A DNA stretch of 64,000 nt. Source: Filimonas sp. (GTDB lineage: Bacteria > Bacteroidota > Bacteroidia > Chitinophagales > Chitinophagaceae). The stretch covers positions 189,179 through 253,178 of the forward strand of contig JAFKHH010000017.1 in assembly GCA_017306865.1 (NCBI GenBank), read 5' to 3'. Position 1 is the first letter of the stretch. Each line of letters begins with the position of its first letter. The notes below the pieces were generated by a model that searched no databases, had not been told where the DNA came from, and saw only the letters and a program-made list of their open reading frames with translations. The position numbers and the translations under genes were made by a program. Below, one piece after another: positions 8,847 through 17,000 of the stretch.

Positions 8847-9143
8847 AGCAGCTTATTTAATTATGAATAAGAAGGGTTTACATTAAAAAAATACTTGAAG
8901 ACACGGATCTGTTTCACAGGCGGGGATAATATGCTGTAGCTTTCAGCAATTTAAGTTTTTTATTAACATTTGCCAAAAAAAGTTTTTTCTAACCGATTGA
9001 AGTACAGTAGCTTAGAAATCAATGGTTTGTTTAAGTTTTCTGAAAGAAAGAAACTAGATGATTTGACAGAAAAATTATTTTGAAGGTGTCAATTATTTAA
9101 TATTATTGCAGCCCTTGAATGTTTGACGAATAAAAGAAGCGTA
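8847..9143. other. Divergent spacer between rpoD and START-like gene
   Basis: About 300 bases, AT-rich, no coding capacity or strong hairpin seen. It must carry the two divergent promoters, but no convincing paired -33/-7 boxes were identified. Confidence 0.35.
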
Positions 9144-9527
9144 ATGAGTAAAAAACAGATGTACACTCTTGAGTATCCCGTTAGATGTTCTCCCAGCATA
9201 CTTTACGAATTCTTATCCACGCCTGCAGGTATGCAGGAATGGTTTGCTGATAAAGTTGATGAGCGAGACAATGTTTTTAGTTTTTCCTGGAACGGAGGTG
9301 TTCCGGATAAGGCGGAGGTACTCGAAAAAGAAGAAGATAAATTTATCCGCTACCGTTGGTTGCACGCAGGTAAAGATGAATATTTCGAATTCAAAATTGA
9401 AAAAACGGAAATTACCAATCAGACTATACTGGTAATAAAAGACTTTGCCGAGAAAAATGAAGTGAAAGACCAAAGCAGACTTTGGGAATACCAGGTAAAA
9501 GAGTTATTCCATCGCTTAGGAAACTAA
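9144..9527 (+). CDS. START-like (SRPBCC/AHSA1-type) domain protein
   Basis: 127-residue single-domain protein: YPVRCSPSILYEFLSTPAG, then MQEWFADKVD and a FSFSWNGG turn, typical of the Bacteroidota START-like family of the SRPBCC (Bet v1-like) ligand-binding fold. The ATG at 9144 gives the conserved MSKKQMYTLEYP start; an upstream TTG at 9123 is less likely. The ligand is unknown. It converges with the hypothetical gene at 9583. Confidence 0.85.
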   Translation: MSKKQMYTLEYPVRCSPSILYEFLSTPAGMQEWFADKVDERDNVFSFSWNGGVPDKAEVLEKEEDKFIRYRWLHAGKDEYFEFKIEKTEITNQTILVIKDFAEKNEVKDQSRLWEYQVKELFHRLGN

Positions 9528-9530
9528 AAC

Positions 9531-9580
9531 TATTGAGCTGTGAGCATGAGTACGGGATAATCCCGCACCTCATAGCTCGT
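9531..9580. terminator. Inverted repeat between convergent genes
   Basis: GAGCTGTGAG...CTCATAGCTC with an inner CGGGAT/ATCCCG pair fills the gap between two convergent genes. It probably acts as a two-way transcription end, though the T run is poor. Confidence 0.45.
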
Positions 9581-9582
9581 AG

Positions 9583-10188
9583 CTAATGTAATACTTCGAG
9601 TATCGCCCGATACTTCTCTTCGAAAAAGCTAGCTGCAAGTTCCCACTCTTGTAAAGGATGTTTTTGTGCCAACTTAATAAACTCCTGTTCGCCAAAAATG
9701 CTTTTTCCTGACTGTCTTATGTCCTTAATCTGCCTGTAATTATCCTCCTCAAAGTGATGTTCCCACGGAGATTCATCCACGGCTATATACCAGTTATTCA
9801 GTTCACCATACTGCATGGCATCCGTTATTCTTGGACCATACATATCCTTAAATTTTCCGCCCAGGTGCAGGTGAATGCTAAAATAATTCCCCCACCAGAA
9901 CATGCTCCGGATGGCAAAAATGTTTTCTCCTTTAAAATAGCGTGGATTATCCAATAAGACATAAGGCAGTAAGCGGTACTGCTCCCCTTTATATATTTTG
10001 GGTGAAACACTTTGTATTTCTTCCGGCAACGCGGCTTGCGACGCTGCCAGCATTGCATCAAAGCGCCCGCTTAAACCACCAAACAATGTGTACACTTTTT
10101 GAATAATGGCCTGCTTTGTTAAAATCCAGTCAGCATTTATTACCAAATTCAATTCGTGTGTCGAAAGTTTTACATTTGCATCCATCAT
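9583..10188 (-). CDS. Conserved hypothetical protein
   Basis: 201 residues, function not recognised. No signal peptide or membrane segment. The sequence is rich in aromatic residues (MFWWGNYFSIHLHLGG, NNWYIAVDESPWEHHFEEDNY), and composition and codon use look like a real gene. The start ATG at 10186-10188 is followed by a second ATG. It is divergent from lptF/G with only 29 bases between the start codons, so the lptF/G promoter box (TACATTTG, 10171-10178) lies inside its 5' end. Confidence 0.7.
   Translation of the reverse strand: MMDANVKLSTHELNLVINADWILTKQAIIQKVYTLFGGLSGRFDAMLAASQAALPEEIQSVSPKIYKGEQYRLLPYVLLDNPRYFKGENIFAIRSMFWWGNYFSIHLHLGGKFKDMYGPRITDAMQYGELNNWYIAVDESPWEHHFEEDNYRQIKDIRQSGKSIFGEQEFIKLAQKHPLQEWELAASFFEEKYRAILEVLH
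10171..10178 (+). promoter_or_regulatory. Predicted -7 box for the LptF/G gene
   Basis: TACATTTG fits TAnnTTTG and lies about 40 bases before the GTG start, within the antisense coding start of the neighbouring hypothetical gene. No perfect -33 box. Confidence 0.35.
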
Positions 10189-10217
10189 TTGCCTAAATTA
10201 CAAGGAGATACAACAAA

Positions 10218-11669
10218 GTGATAAAAAAACTAGACACCCTTATCGTTCGTGCTTTTGTCGGGCCGTTTTTTGCCACGTTCCTCATCTCCCTGTTCGTATT
10301 AGTAATGCAGTTTTTCTGGCTGTATATAGATGACCTTGTAGGCAAGGGGTTGGACCTTTTCACTATTTTAAAACTGATCGGCTACGTAAGTGCTTTCAAT
10401 ATACCGCTGGCGCTTCCATTGGCACTGTTGCTGTCGTCTATTATGACATTTGGCAACCTTGGCGAAACTTTTGAATTGGTTGCCATTAAATCTGCAGGTA
10501 TCCCTCTTACGAGGTTTATGCGTCCCCTACTGTTCGTTACGATTATGCTTTCCGGTCTTGCATTTCTCTTTTCTAACAATATCATCCCGGTCATCAACCT
10601 GAAGCTGAATGCGCTGAAGTATGACATCATTGTAGCCAAGCCTGCGTTCGACATCAAGGAAGGTATTTTCTATGATAAGATTGATGGTTTCGTGATCAAA
10701 ATAGGTAAAAAAGAAAAAGACGACAGTACTATACGTAATGTGGTCATTTATGAAAAAGACTTCAACTTACAGGATAAATTATTGACGGCGGAAAGCGGCA
10801 TTATGCGCGTTACGCCAGACAAACGTTTCCTAGAATTTCACTTACAAAACGGGTGGCGCTATGAAGAGAATGGTTCACGCAATGTGAGCAATACCGAGCT
10901 GATCCGTACAGGTTTTAAAGAGTACAAGAAGGTGTTTGACCTGTCTAGTTTTATGCGTCAGAAAACGGAAGACACTTTGTTTAAGTACGACCCAAAGATG
11001 CTTAGTGTCCGTCAACTGAATCAATCAATCGACTCACTGAATAAAACGACCAAGCAACAATTTTTTGAACGAGCAAAGCGCGAAGTAACGCCTTACCTAT
11101 CCTTTATGCGCTATGCAGACAGCAACTGGGCTAAGATCAATAACGACTCTGTAAAGCAGGTACAACGTTTTGATTCGCTGGTGCCCGACTCTTTGCGTCA
11201 AATGATCAACGAACGGGCGCAGTCGCAGATAACAACGATCCGTAGTAATGTAAACATTATTGCTACCGATTACGAAAACAAAGAAAACCTTATCCGCAAG
11301 CACTGGATCGAATGGAACAGGAAGTTTACACTATCCGTTGCATGTATTGTGTTATTTATGATCGGCGCCCCGCTTGGTTCCATTATCCGCAAAGGCGGGC
11401 TGGGTACACCACTGATCTTTGCTATTATATTCTTCGTTTTATTTCATCTCTTCAATACTTTTGGTGAGAAACTGGCCAAGGAAGGTATTACAAGCCCGGG
11501 CGTAGGCATGTGGCTATCTACAATTATACTTACTCCTATTGGCGTGTTCCTTACTGTTAAAGCAATGAAGGATTCACAACTGTTCAACAAAGAGTCTTAT
11601 TTCAGGACATTCAAAAAAGTAAAACAACTTTTTACAAAAGGCCGGGCTAAAAAGCAGGCTGAAGTATAA
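10218..11669 (+). CDS. LptF/LptG family LPS export permease
   Basis: 483-residue inner-membrane permease of the YjgP/YjgQ family that pulls lipopolysaccharide out of the membrane together with LptB. Seen: three N-terminal membrane segments starting LDTLIVRAFVGPFFATFLIS, the motif NIPLALPLALLLSSIMTFGNLGE (split around residues 57-79), a long periplasmic jellyroll region (about 130-370, with the tyrosine/aspartate-rich ENGSRNVSN part), then three membrane segments with IGAPLGSIIRKGGLG. The GTG start at 10218 is set by the strong Shine-Dalgarno AGGAGA at 10203-10208. A DsbA-like gene follows after 76 bases. Confidence 0.92.
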   Translation: MIKKLDTLIVRAFVGPFFATFLISLFVLVMQFFWLYIDDLVGKGLDLFTILKLIGYVSAFNIPLALPLALLLSSIMTFGNLGETFELVAIKSAGIPLTRFMRPLLFVTIMLSGLAFLFSNNIIPVINLKLNALKYDIIVAKPAFDIKEGIFYDKIDGFVIKIGKKEKDDSTIRNVVIYEKDFNLQDKLLTAESGIMRVTPDKRFLEFHLQNGWRYEENGSRNVSNTELIRTGFKEYKKVFDLSSFMRQKTEDTLFKYDPKMLSVRQLNQSIDSLNKTTKQQFFERAKREVTPYLSFMRYADSNWAKINNDSVKQVQRFDSLVPDSLRQMINERAQSQITTIRSNVNIIATDYENKENLIRKHWIEWNRKFTLSVACIVLFMIGAPLGSIIRKGGLGTPLIFAIIFFVLFHLFNTFGEKLAKEGITSPGVGMWLSTIILTPIGVFLTVKAMKDSQLFNKESYFRTFKKVKQLFTKGRAKKQAEV

Positions 11670-11695
11670 CAACAATACGTCGATGCTATTGTTAA

Positions 11696-11717
11696 GCCTG
11701 GTAACTATACCAGGCTG
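11696..11717 (+). terminator. Hairpin after the LptF/G gene
   Basis: AGCCTGGTA/TACCAGGCT with a four-base loop. No proper T run directly after it, so termination is uncertain. Confidence 0.4.
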
Positions 11718-11745
11718 TTGATTCATCCATTTTTAAATATTTCAG

Positions 11746-12384
11746 ATGAAACCGTTTAAGATCTTATACGTGTATGACGCTATGTGCGGCTGGTGTTATG
11801 GCTTTTCTCCTGTAATAAAAAAGCTGGCAGTTGTGCACGAAGCAGACTGTGATTTTGATGTAATCAGCGGAGGGATGGTATTGGGAGAAAGGGCTGGTTT
11901 GATACAAAAACAAATGGCGGAGTATATACTACAGGCTATTCCCCGTGTGGAAGAATATTCCGGTATCCGGTTTGGCGACATGCACAAAAAGCAAATTGCG
12001 GAAGGCACTTTATACCAATCTTCCCTGCTTCCGTCCATAGCCTTATCTACCTTTAAGACTTACCTGCCTGACAAGGCGCTTGCATTTGCCAGCAGCATAC
12101 AATATGCGTTCTTCCATGAAGGCAAAAGCCTGGAGGAAGACAACACATACATTGACCTGATTGCTCCATATAATATTCCTACAGAAAAATTTATTGAGCA
12201 ATTGCATAGTGACGAAATGCGTTATGCGGCTCAACAGGATTTTCAATATGCAAGCGAAATGGGAATTACAGGTTTCCCGGCGGTAATTGGCATAAAAAAT
12301 GAAAAATATTATTTACTTGCACGCGGATTTCTACCGTTCGAGCAGTTGGATGAAACATTTAACCGCTTTAAAGAATCGGAATAG
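11746..12384 (+). CDS. DsbA-family thioredoxin-like oxidoreductase
   Basis: 212 residues of the cytoplasmic-type DsbA/FrnE superfamily. Seen: an immediate thioredoxin strand ILYVYDAMCGWCYGF with the redox pair C14-G-W-C17, a helical insertion domain (about 60-160), and the late TGFPAVIG turn (about 178-185) with the cis-proline. No signal peptide, so it should work in the cytoplasm on thiol-disulfide exchange or as a protein-disulfide isomerase; the partner is unknown. A cation efflux gene follows 45 bases later on the same strand. Confidence 0.85.
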   Translation: MKPFKILYVYDAMCGWCYGFSPVIKKLAVVHEADCDFDVISGGMVLGERAGLIQKQMAEYILQAIPRVEEYSGIRFGDMHKKQIAEGTLYQSSLLPSIALSTFKTYLPDKALAFASSIQYAFFHEGKSLEEDNTYIDLIAPYNIPTEKFIEQLHSDEMRYAAQQDFQYASEMGITGFPAVIGIKNEKYYLLARGFLPFEQLDETFNRFKESE

Positions 12385-12429
12385 CTGCCTAAGTAATATT
12401 GAACAGAACATTGAATAAAGATTATTTGC

Positions 12430-13458
12430 ATGATGGATGTAGCGCGTCAGAATTTTCGGGTACAGAAATGGATCACCGGTTTATCAGTAATATTATTCCT
12501 GGTAAAGATATTGGCGTATTATCTTACCCATTCGGTAGCTATTCTCACAGATGCACTGGAGAGTATTGTAAACGTACTGGCGGGCTTTATCGGTTTGTAT
12601 AGCCTATATGTAGCTGCCAAACCCAAAGACACGGATCACCCATACGGACACGGTAAGGCGGAGTTTGTATCTGCCGCAGTAGAGGGTGTGCTGATCTTTG
12701 CAGCAGGCATCCTTATCATCTACCAGACTGCACTAAATTTTATCCTGAATAAGCCGCTGGAAAAACTGGATAAGGGCCTTATCCTTATAGGCGTTACCGG
12801 TTTACTCAACTATGTAGCGGGTGCTATTTGCATTCGCATTGGCCGTAAAAACAAATCGCTGGCTTTACAGGCAAGCGGTAAACATTTACAAATAGATACT
12901 TACTCTACTATAGGTATAATCATTGGCATTGGCCTGATCCTGGTAACACACCTGGAATGGCTGGACAAAGTGATTGCGCTGGCACTAAGTGTTATGATTC
13001 TGTACAATGGCTATAAGATTACGCGTCAATCATTGGCAGGCATTATGGATGAGGCAGACATGGAACTGCTGGAAAAGATGGTGGTGATACTGAACAAAAA
13101 CCGCCGTACAAACTGGGTAGACCTGCATAACCTGCGCGTGATAAAATATGGCAGCCTGCTACATGTTGACTGTCACCTTACTGTACCCTGGTATCTGAAT
13201 GTACATGAAGCCCACAAGGAGGTGGATGCTTTAACGGACCTGATCAAAAATGAATTTGGCGATAGCCTTGAAATGTTTGTACATACGGATGGATGCCTGC
13301 CGTTTAGCTGTCATATCTGTATCAAAGATGATTGCGCGGTACGTTTACATCCACTGGAGAAAAAGCTGGACTGGACGCTGGAAAACATTCTCTCTAACCA
13401 GAAGCATGGTTATAACCCCGACTGGGAAAAGATGCAGAACCCACATGTGATCTATTAA
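12430..13458 (+). CDS. Cation diffusion facilitator family transporter
   Basis: 342-residue CDF exporter (proton-driven efflux of Zn, Fe, Co or Mn). Seen: membrane helices with HSVAILTDALESIVNVLAGF (first acidic metal site), the DTDHPYGHGKAEFVSAAVEG signature at about residues 64-83, and HLQIDTYSTIGIIIG (second metal site HxxxD-type), followed by the cytoplasmic C-terminal domain. Unusual is a Cys-rich end (DGCLPFSCHICIKDDC at about 293-308), which could bind metal. ATG at 12430 with a second ATG directly after it. The substrate ion cannot be fixed by eye. Confidence 0.92.
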   Translation: MMDVARQNFRVQKWITGLSVILFLVKILAYYLTHSVAILTDALESIVNVLAGFIGLYSLYVAAKPKDTDHPYGHGKAEFVSAAVEGVLIFAAGILIIYQTALNFILNKPLEKLDKGLILIGVTGLLNYVAGAICIRIGRKNKSLALQASGKHLQIDTYSTIGIIIGIGLILVTHLEWLDKVIALALSVMILYNGYKITRQSLAGIMDEADMELLEKMVVILNKNRRTNWVDLHNLRVIKYGSLLHVDCHLTVPWYLNVHEAHKEVDALTDLIKNEFGDSLEMFVHTDGCLPFSCHICIKDDCAVRLHPLEKKLDWTLENILSNQKHGYNPDWEKMQNPHVIY

Positions 13459-13475
13459 TGCAAGCAATCGCGAAT

Positions 13476-13509
13476 CGGCAATCGTGAATGAACTTATTCA
13501 CGATTGCCG
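13476..13509. repeat. Perfect 14-bp inverted repeat, AATCGTGAAT family
   Basis: CGGCAATCGTGAAT (13476-13489) and ATTCACGATTGCCG (13496-13509) pair perfectly, flanked by further copies of the CACGATTCAC word up to about 13525. Related fragments occur at 28105-28130, 30300-30350 and 63890-63940. From 13535 to 13570 the CAATTAAACAAT repeat family follows. Confidence 0.7.
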
Positions 13510-13663
13510 ACTCACGATTCACGGCCAGCGGCTTAACAATTCAACCATGCATCAATTAAACAATTTCACGATATTATTTTCACATTTTCAAATTGATACA
13601 TTTCCAAATTAATCTCATCTTCGCCATTCCTAATAATTTCTATCATATTTAAAAATAAACGTC

Positions 13664-15034
13664 ATGCAAGTTTGGAAAGATTACCAGGAACAGCATAAGG
13701 ACAAGTTCTTAAACGAGTTGCTGGAGCTGTTGCGCATACCAAGTGTAAGCGCACGCAGCGAACATAAGGAGGATATGATTAAGTGCGCAACAAAAGTAAA
13801 AGAGCGTTTGCTGGAAGCTGGCGCTACTACTGTGGAAATATACCCGACGCCGGGCCACCCAGTAGTATATGGTGAAAAATTAATTGATCCCAGCAAGCCA
13901 ACTGTATTGGTATATGGACACTACGATGTACAACCGCCAGATCCGCTGGAACTGTGGCACAGTGGCCCTTTTGAGCCGGTGATCAAAGACGGTAAAATAT
14001 TTGCACGCGGCGCTTGCGACGACAAAGGCCAGTTTTACATGCACGTAAAGGCATTTGAAACAATGGTACAAACAGATTCACTGCCTGTAAACATAAAATT
14101 CCTGATAGAAGGTGAAGAAGAAATTGGTTCCCGTAACCTGTCAGACTTTGTACAGTCGCATAAAGACTTACTAAAGGCAGATGTGATCCTGATCAGCGAT
14201 ACTGCCATGCTGAGTCTTGAAAATCCAAGCATAGATGTGGGCGTACGTGGCCTGACTTACATACAGGTAGAGATCACGGGCCCTAACCGCGACCTGCACA
14301 GTGGCGTATATGGCGGTGCTGTGGCTAACCCGATCACTATTCTTGCAAAGATGATCGCAAGCCTGCACGATGAAAACAATCACATTACTATACCTGGTTT
14401 TTACGATGATGTAGTAACTGTACCGGATGCAGAAAGAGCAGCACTGGCAAAAGCGCCTTATGATGAAGCGGAGTATAAAACAGACCTGGGTGTAAGCGAG
14501 CTGTGGGGAGAAAAAGGTTACACTACAAATGAGCGCACAGGCATTCGCCCTACACTGGAGCTGAATGGTATCTGGGGTGGCTATACAGGAGAGGGAGCTA
14601 AAACGGTATTACCGTCTAAGGCGTTTGCAAAGATCAGTTGCCGCCTTGTACCTAACCAGAAGAGTGAAAAAATGACTGAGGTACTGGTAGAGCACCTGAG
14701 AAAGATTGCCCCTCCTTACGTGCAGTTCAAGGCAACACCTGACCACGGCGGTGATCCATATATGACGCCTGTAGACAGCGTGGAATATAAGGCTGCTTCA
14801 AAAGCGATAGAAGCAACATTTGGTAAAACACCAATACCTGTACGTGGTGGTGGCAGTATTCCTATTACAGCACTGTTTGAATCTGCGCTGAACTGTAAAA
14901 CAATTTTCTTGGGATTTGGCCTGGACAGCGACAACCTGCACAGCCCGAATGAAAAATTCAACGTAGCTAATTTCTACAAAGGCATTGAAACAATTCCTTA
15001 CTTCCATAAGTTCTATGCTGAAATGAAGAAGTAG
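13664..15034 (+). CDS. M20-family metallopeptidase (dipeptidase)
   Basis: 456-residue zinc dipeptidase of the M20A/CNDP type. Seen: metal and catalytic motifs VYGHYDVQPPD (His and catalytic Asp, about residues 84-94), GACDDKGQ (bridging Asp, 119-126), EGEEEIGSRN (base Glu and ligand Glu, 152-161), the dimerisation insert with GPNRDLHSGVYGG, and a late histidine in LGFGLDSDNLHSPNE. No signal peptide, so it probably cleaves short peptides in the cytoplasm. ATG at 13664. A large inverted repeat lies directly behind the stop codon. Confidence 0.94.
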   Translation: MQVWKDYQEQHKDKFLNELLELLRIPSVSARSEHKEDMIKCATKVKERLLEAGATTVEIYPTPGHPVVYGEKLIDPSKPTVLVYGHYDVQPPDPLELWHSGPFEPVIKDGKIFARGACDDKGQFYMHVKAFETMVQTDSLPVNIKFLIEGEEEIGSRNLSDFVQSHKDLLKADVILISDTAMLSLENPSIDVGVRGLTYIQVEITGPNRDLHSGVYGGAVANPITILAKMIASLHDENNHITIPGFYDDVVTVPDAERAALAKAPYDEAEYKTDLGVSELWGEKGYTTNERTGIRPTLELNGIWGGYTGEGAKTVLPSKAFAKISCRLVPNQKSEKMTEVLVEHLRKIAPPYVQFKATPDHGGDPYMTPVDSVEYKAASKAIEATFGKTPIPVRGGGSIPITALFESALNCKTIFLGFGLDSDNLHSPNEKFNVANFYKGIETIPYFHKFYAEMKK

Positions 15035-15118
15035 TTTCACGCAAAGACACAAAGTTAGCAAAGGCGCAAAGTGATTTACTTTGCGCTTTTGCGTTTCTTG
15101 GCTGCCTTTGCGTGAAAC
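15034..15118. repeat. Nested inverted repeat, GCGCAAAG family
   Basis: GTTTCACGCAAAG (15034-15046) pairs with CTTTGCGTGAAAC (15106-15118); inside, GCGCAAAGT (15064-15072) pairs with ACTTTGCGC (15078-15086). Begins at the M20 stop codon and ends just before the S4 gene promoter. May end transcription or mark a mobile repeat. Confidence 0.75.
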
Positions 15119-15132
15119 ATAATTCGAAATCT

Positions 15133-15140
15133 TAATTTTG
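15133..15140 (+). promoter_or_regulatory. -7 box placing the S4 gene start at or near the transcript end
   Basis: TAATTTTG fits TAnnTTTG; its last base lies 5 bases before the A of the ATG at 15145, so the mRNA is predicted to be leaderless or nearly so. Confidence 0.5.
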
Positions 15141-15144
15141 CATT

Positions 15145-15543
15145 ATGAGCGAAGCGAAAGAAAAATTACGTGTAGATAAATATCTCTGGTCCATCCGTTT
15201 ATTCAAAACACGGAGCCAGGCCGCGGATGCCTGTGATAAGGGAAGAGTGAAATTAGGTGGCAATGCGATCAAAGCATCAAAGACAGTGAATGTTGGCGAT
15301 GAGTATGATGTAAAAACAGAGGCACGCAAATGGGTTATTAAGGTAACGGGTTTGCTTGATCATCGCGTGCAATATTCTGAAGCCATCAATTTTTACCTTG
15401 ACCTTACACCTGTGGAAGAGTTGGAACGTATAAAAGCTGTTGCATCTTCTTTCCATACAGGCAAACGACTGAGTAAGATCGGACGCCCTACAAAGAAAGA
15501 AAGAAGAGACCTGGATGAATTTACCAGTGGAGAGGAAGAGTAA
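15145..15543 (+). CDS. S4-domain RNA-binding protein (Hsp15/HslR-like)
   Basis: 132 residues. The N-terminal S4 fold is clear: LRVDKYLWSIRLFKTRSQA, DACDKGRVKLGGNAIKAS and VNVGDEYDVK (residues 9-60), as in heat-shock protein 15, which recycles stalled 50S subunits carrying a nascent chain. A basic C-terminal tail (GRPTKKERRDLDEF) is also shared with Hsp15-type proteins. The start is supported by the promoter box right before it. It lies 262 bases before trmD, separated by repeats. Confidence 0.85.
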   Translation: MSEAKEKLRVDKYLWSIRLFKTRSQAADACDKGRVKLGGNAIKASKTVNVGDEYDVKTEARKWVIKVTGLLDHRVQYSEAINFYLDLTPVEELERIKAVASSFHTGKRLSKIGRPTKKERRDLDEFTSGEEE

Positions 15544-15788
15544 AATTGTTGAATTGATATATGGTTTAATTGCTAAACCGCTATGCGGCCATTTCACCGC
15601 GGAGACAGGGAGGTCGGGGAGCTTCGCAGAGACTCACTATCACATTAGATACCTTACATACCTATAAGCCTTATATGCTTGTTTGTACAGCCGCCTAAGC
15701 TTTTTCGTTTCTTTCTGTCCGTTTAAGTTCCTCTCTAAAACTTAACCGCTCCAACAATTCAACAATTAAGTAATAAAACAATCCATCC
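15544..15788. repeat. Repeat-filled spacer before trmD
   Basis: Starts and ends with CAATTA/AACAAT-type repeats (about 15544-15585 and 15750-15784). The middle includes a CACCGCGGAGAC-type word (15596-15625) related to CACCGCAGAGCCGCAGAGA at 18632. No gene seen. Confidence 0.5.
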
Positions 15789-15793
15789 CCTTT

Positions 15794-15801
15794 TATCTTT
15801 G
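15794..15801 (+). promoter_or_regulatory. -7 box of trmD, predicted leaderless
   Basis: TATCTTTG exactly fits TAnnTTTG, and again ends 5 bases before the ATG (15806). Confidence 0.5.
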
Positions 15802-15805
15802 CTAC

Positions 15806-16492
15806 ATGAAAATTGATATCATTACAGTTTTGCCAGAGTTGTTGGAAAGCCCTTTTTCGCACAGTATTATGAAGAGAGCGCAAGAAAAGGGATTGCTGGA
15901 AGTGCGTTTGCACAGCCTTCGCAAGTGGGCAGTGAATGAGTATGGGCAGATCGATGATTATCAGTATGGTGGTGGCGCCGGAATGGTTATGATGTGCGAG
16001 CCGTTGTCAAAAGCCATCGAAGAATTGCAAAAGGATCAGTCATATGATGAAATAATTTATATGACGCCTGATGGAGATACATTTAACCAAAAAACTGCAA
16101 ACAGGCTCTCTATGGCTGAAAACCTGCTTATTATTTGCGGGCATTACAAAGGCATAGATCAGCGTATCCGGGATTTATATGTTACCAAAGAGATCTCTGT
16201 TGGAGATTTTGTACTAAGTGGTGGCGAATTGGCCGCGGCTATTGTAGTTGATGCTATCGGACGTTTACTGCCTGGTGTGCTGAATGATGAGACTTCCGCC
16301 CTGTTCGACTCTTTCCAGGATAACCTGCTGGCCCCACCCGTTTATACCCGTCCCGTAGAGTTCAAAGGGCTTACTGTTCCTGAAGCATTATTGTCAGGTG
16401 ACCACAAAAAAATTGACGATTGGCGATATACCCAATCTTTGGAAAGAACGAAAGAAAAACGACCTGATTTATTGAAAGACAATGATTTGTAG
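15806..16492 (+). CDS. trmD: tRNA (guanine-N1-)-methyltransferase
   Basis: 228-residue SPOUT methyltransferase that makes m1G37 in tRNAs reading CNN codons, preventing frameshifts. Seen: [35 protein letters not shown] (about 51-64), the trefoil-knot SAM motifs [13 protein letters not shown] (108-120) and [14 protein letters not shown] (131-144), and the C-terminal [12 protein letters not shown]. In many bacteria trmD is in one operon with rpsP and rimM; here it stands alone on the other strand 10 kb away. Confidence 0.97.
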   Translation: MKIDIITVLPELLESPFSHSIMKRAQEKGLLEVRLHSLRKWAVNEYGQIDDYQYGGGAGMVMMCEPLSKAIEELQKDQSYDEIIYMTPDGDTFNQKTANRLSMAENLLIICGHYKGIDQRIRDLYVTKEISVGDFVLSGGELAAAIVVDAIGRLLPGVLNDETSALFDSFQDNLLAPPVYTRPVEFKGLTVPEALLSGDHKKIDDWRYTQSLERTKEKRPDLLKDNDL

Positions 16493-16629
16493 TATATAAA
16501 CTACACATTGTAGCACATTTACTGTATTCTCATTAATACTCCAATTAGTCATTTTGTGTCCGATTTGAGCATTCCAAAGTCCGAATACATATTTCTTTTT
16601 TCACATATCCACTTACTTTTACGCAAGAA

Positions 16630-16785
16630 ACGCTTTAACCCCCGTTTTCGAATCCAATATCAGAAAGACCTTTGAAAGCGAAATGCTTTTGGAACCCTAA
16701 TAAGTATCCCAAAGTACTTTCAAAGGAAAAATTACACACTTTGCAACTGAACAAGAATCCCGCCCCTTTTAAGGCGGGATTTTTA
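16630..16785 (+). ncRNA. Candidate small RNA ending in a strong terminator
   Basis: No open frame covers this stretch. Seen: a perfect stem CCTTTGAAAG (16669-16678)/CTTTCAAAGG (16717-16726), a second nested pairing CTTTTGG (16686-16692)/CCCAAAG (16708-16714), then a single-stranded A-rich stretch and a perfect terminator. A long hairpin with an internal opening followed by a terminator would suit a 6S-like or other regulatory RNA. The strand is taken from the terminator's T run. No clear promoter boxes were found, so the 5' end is a guess. Confidence 0.4.
16756..16785 (+). terminator. rho-independent terminator
   Basis: AATCCCGCC (16756-16764) pairs with GGCGGGATT (16773-16781), followed by TTTT. 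It is 265 bases after trmD, so it may end trmD or the candidate small RNA. Confidence 0.8.
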
Positions 16786-16901
16786 TTCCTGTATGCTGTA
16801 AAATTTTCGTTTTGGCTGCTGCTACCTATCAAATCACCCAGAAACGTGTACCCCATTTTCACCCTTAACCAATAAAAACTGCTTTGAGATAAGCATTTTT
16901 A

Positions 16902-16932
16902 CCCCCGCTAAAGCCCTTCCGGGGGCTTTTTT
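16902..16932 (+). terminator. Terminator with a competing hairpin upstream of adenine deaminase
   Basis: AAGCCC/GGGCTT (16911-16930) followed by a T run forms a terminator. The same GGGG strand can instead pair with CCCCG at 16902-16906, so two exclusive hairpins are possible. It lies about 70 bases before the adenine deaminase start and could be a leader attenuator or simply the second terminator of a series. Confidence 0.55.
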
Positions 16933-17000
16933 GGTTATTTCTATGCTCCGTTTTCGCCCTTTTTCCCAAAGTGACTACTTTGCAGGTAGAATAATATTTT

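Noticed and set aside
16641..16665. tRNA T-arm-like TTCGAATCC
   Set aside because: No matching 5-bp stem, anticodon arm or acceptor pairing on either strand.
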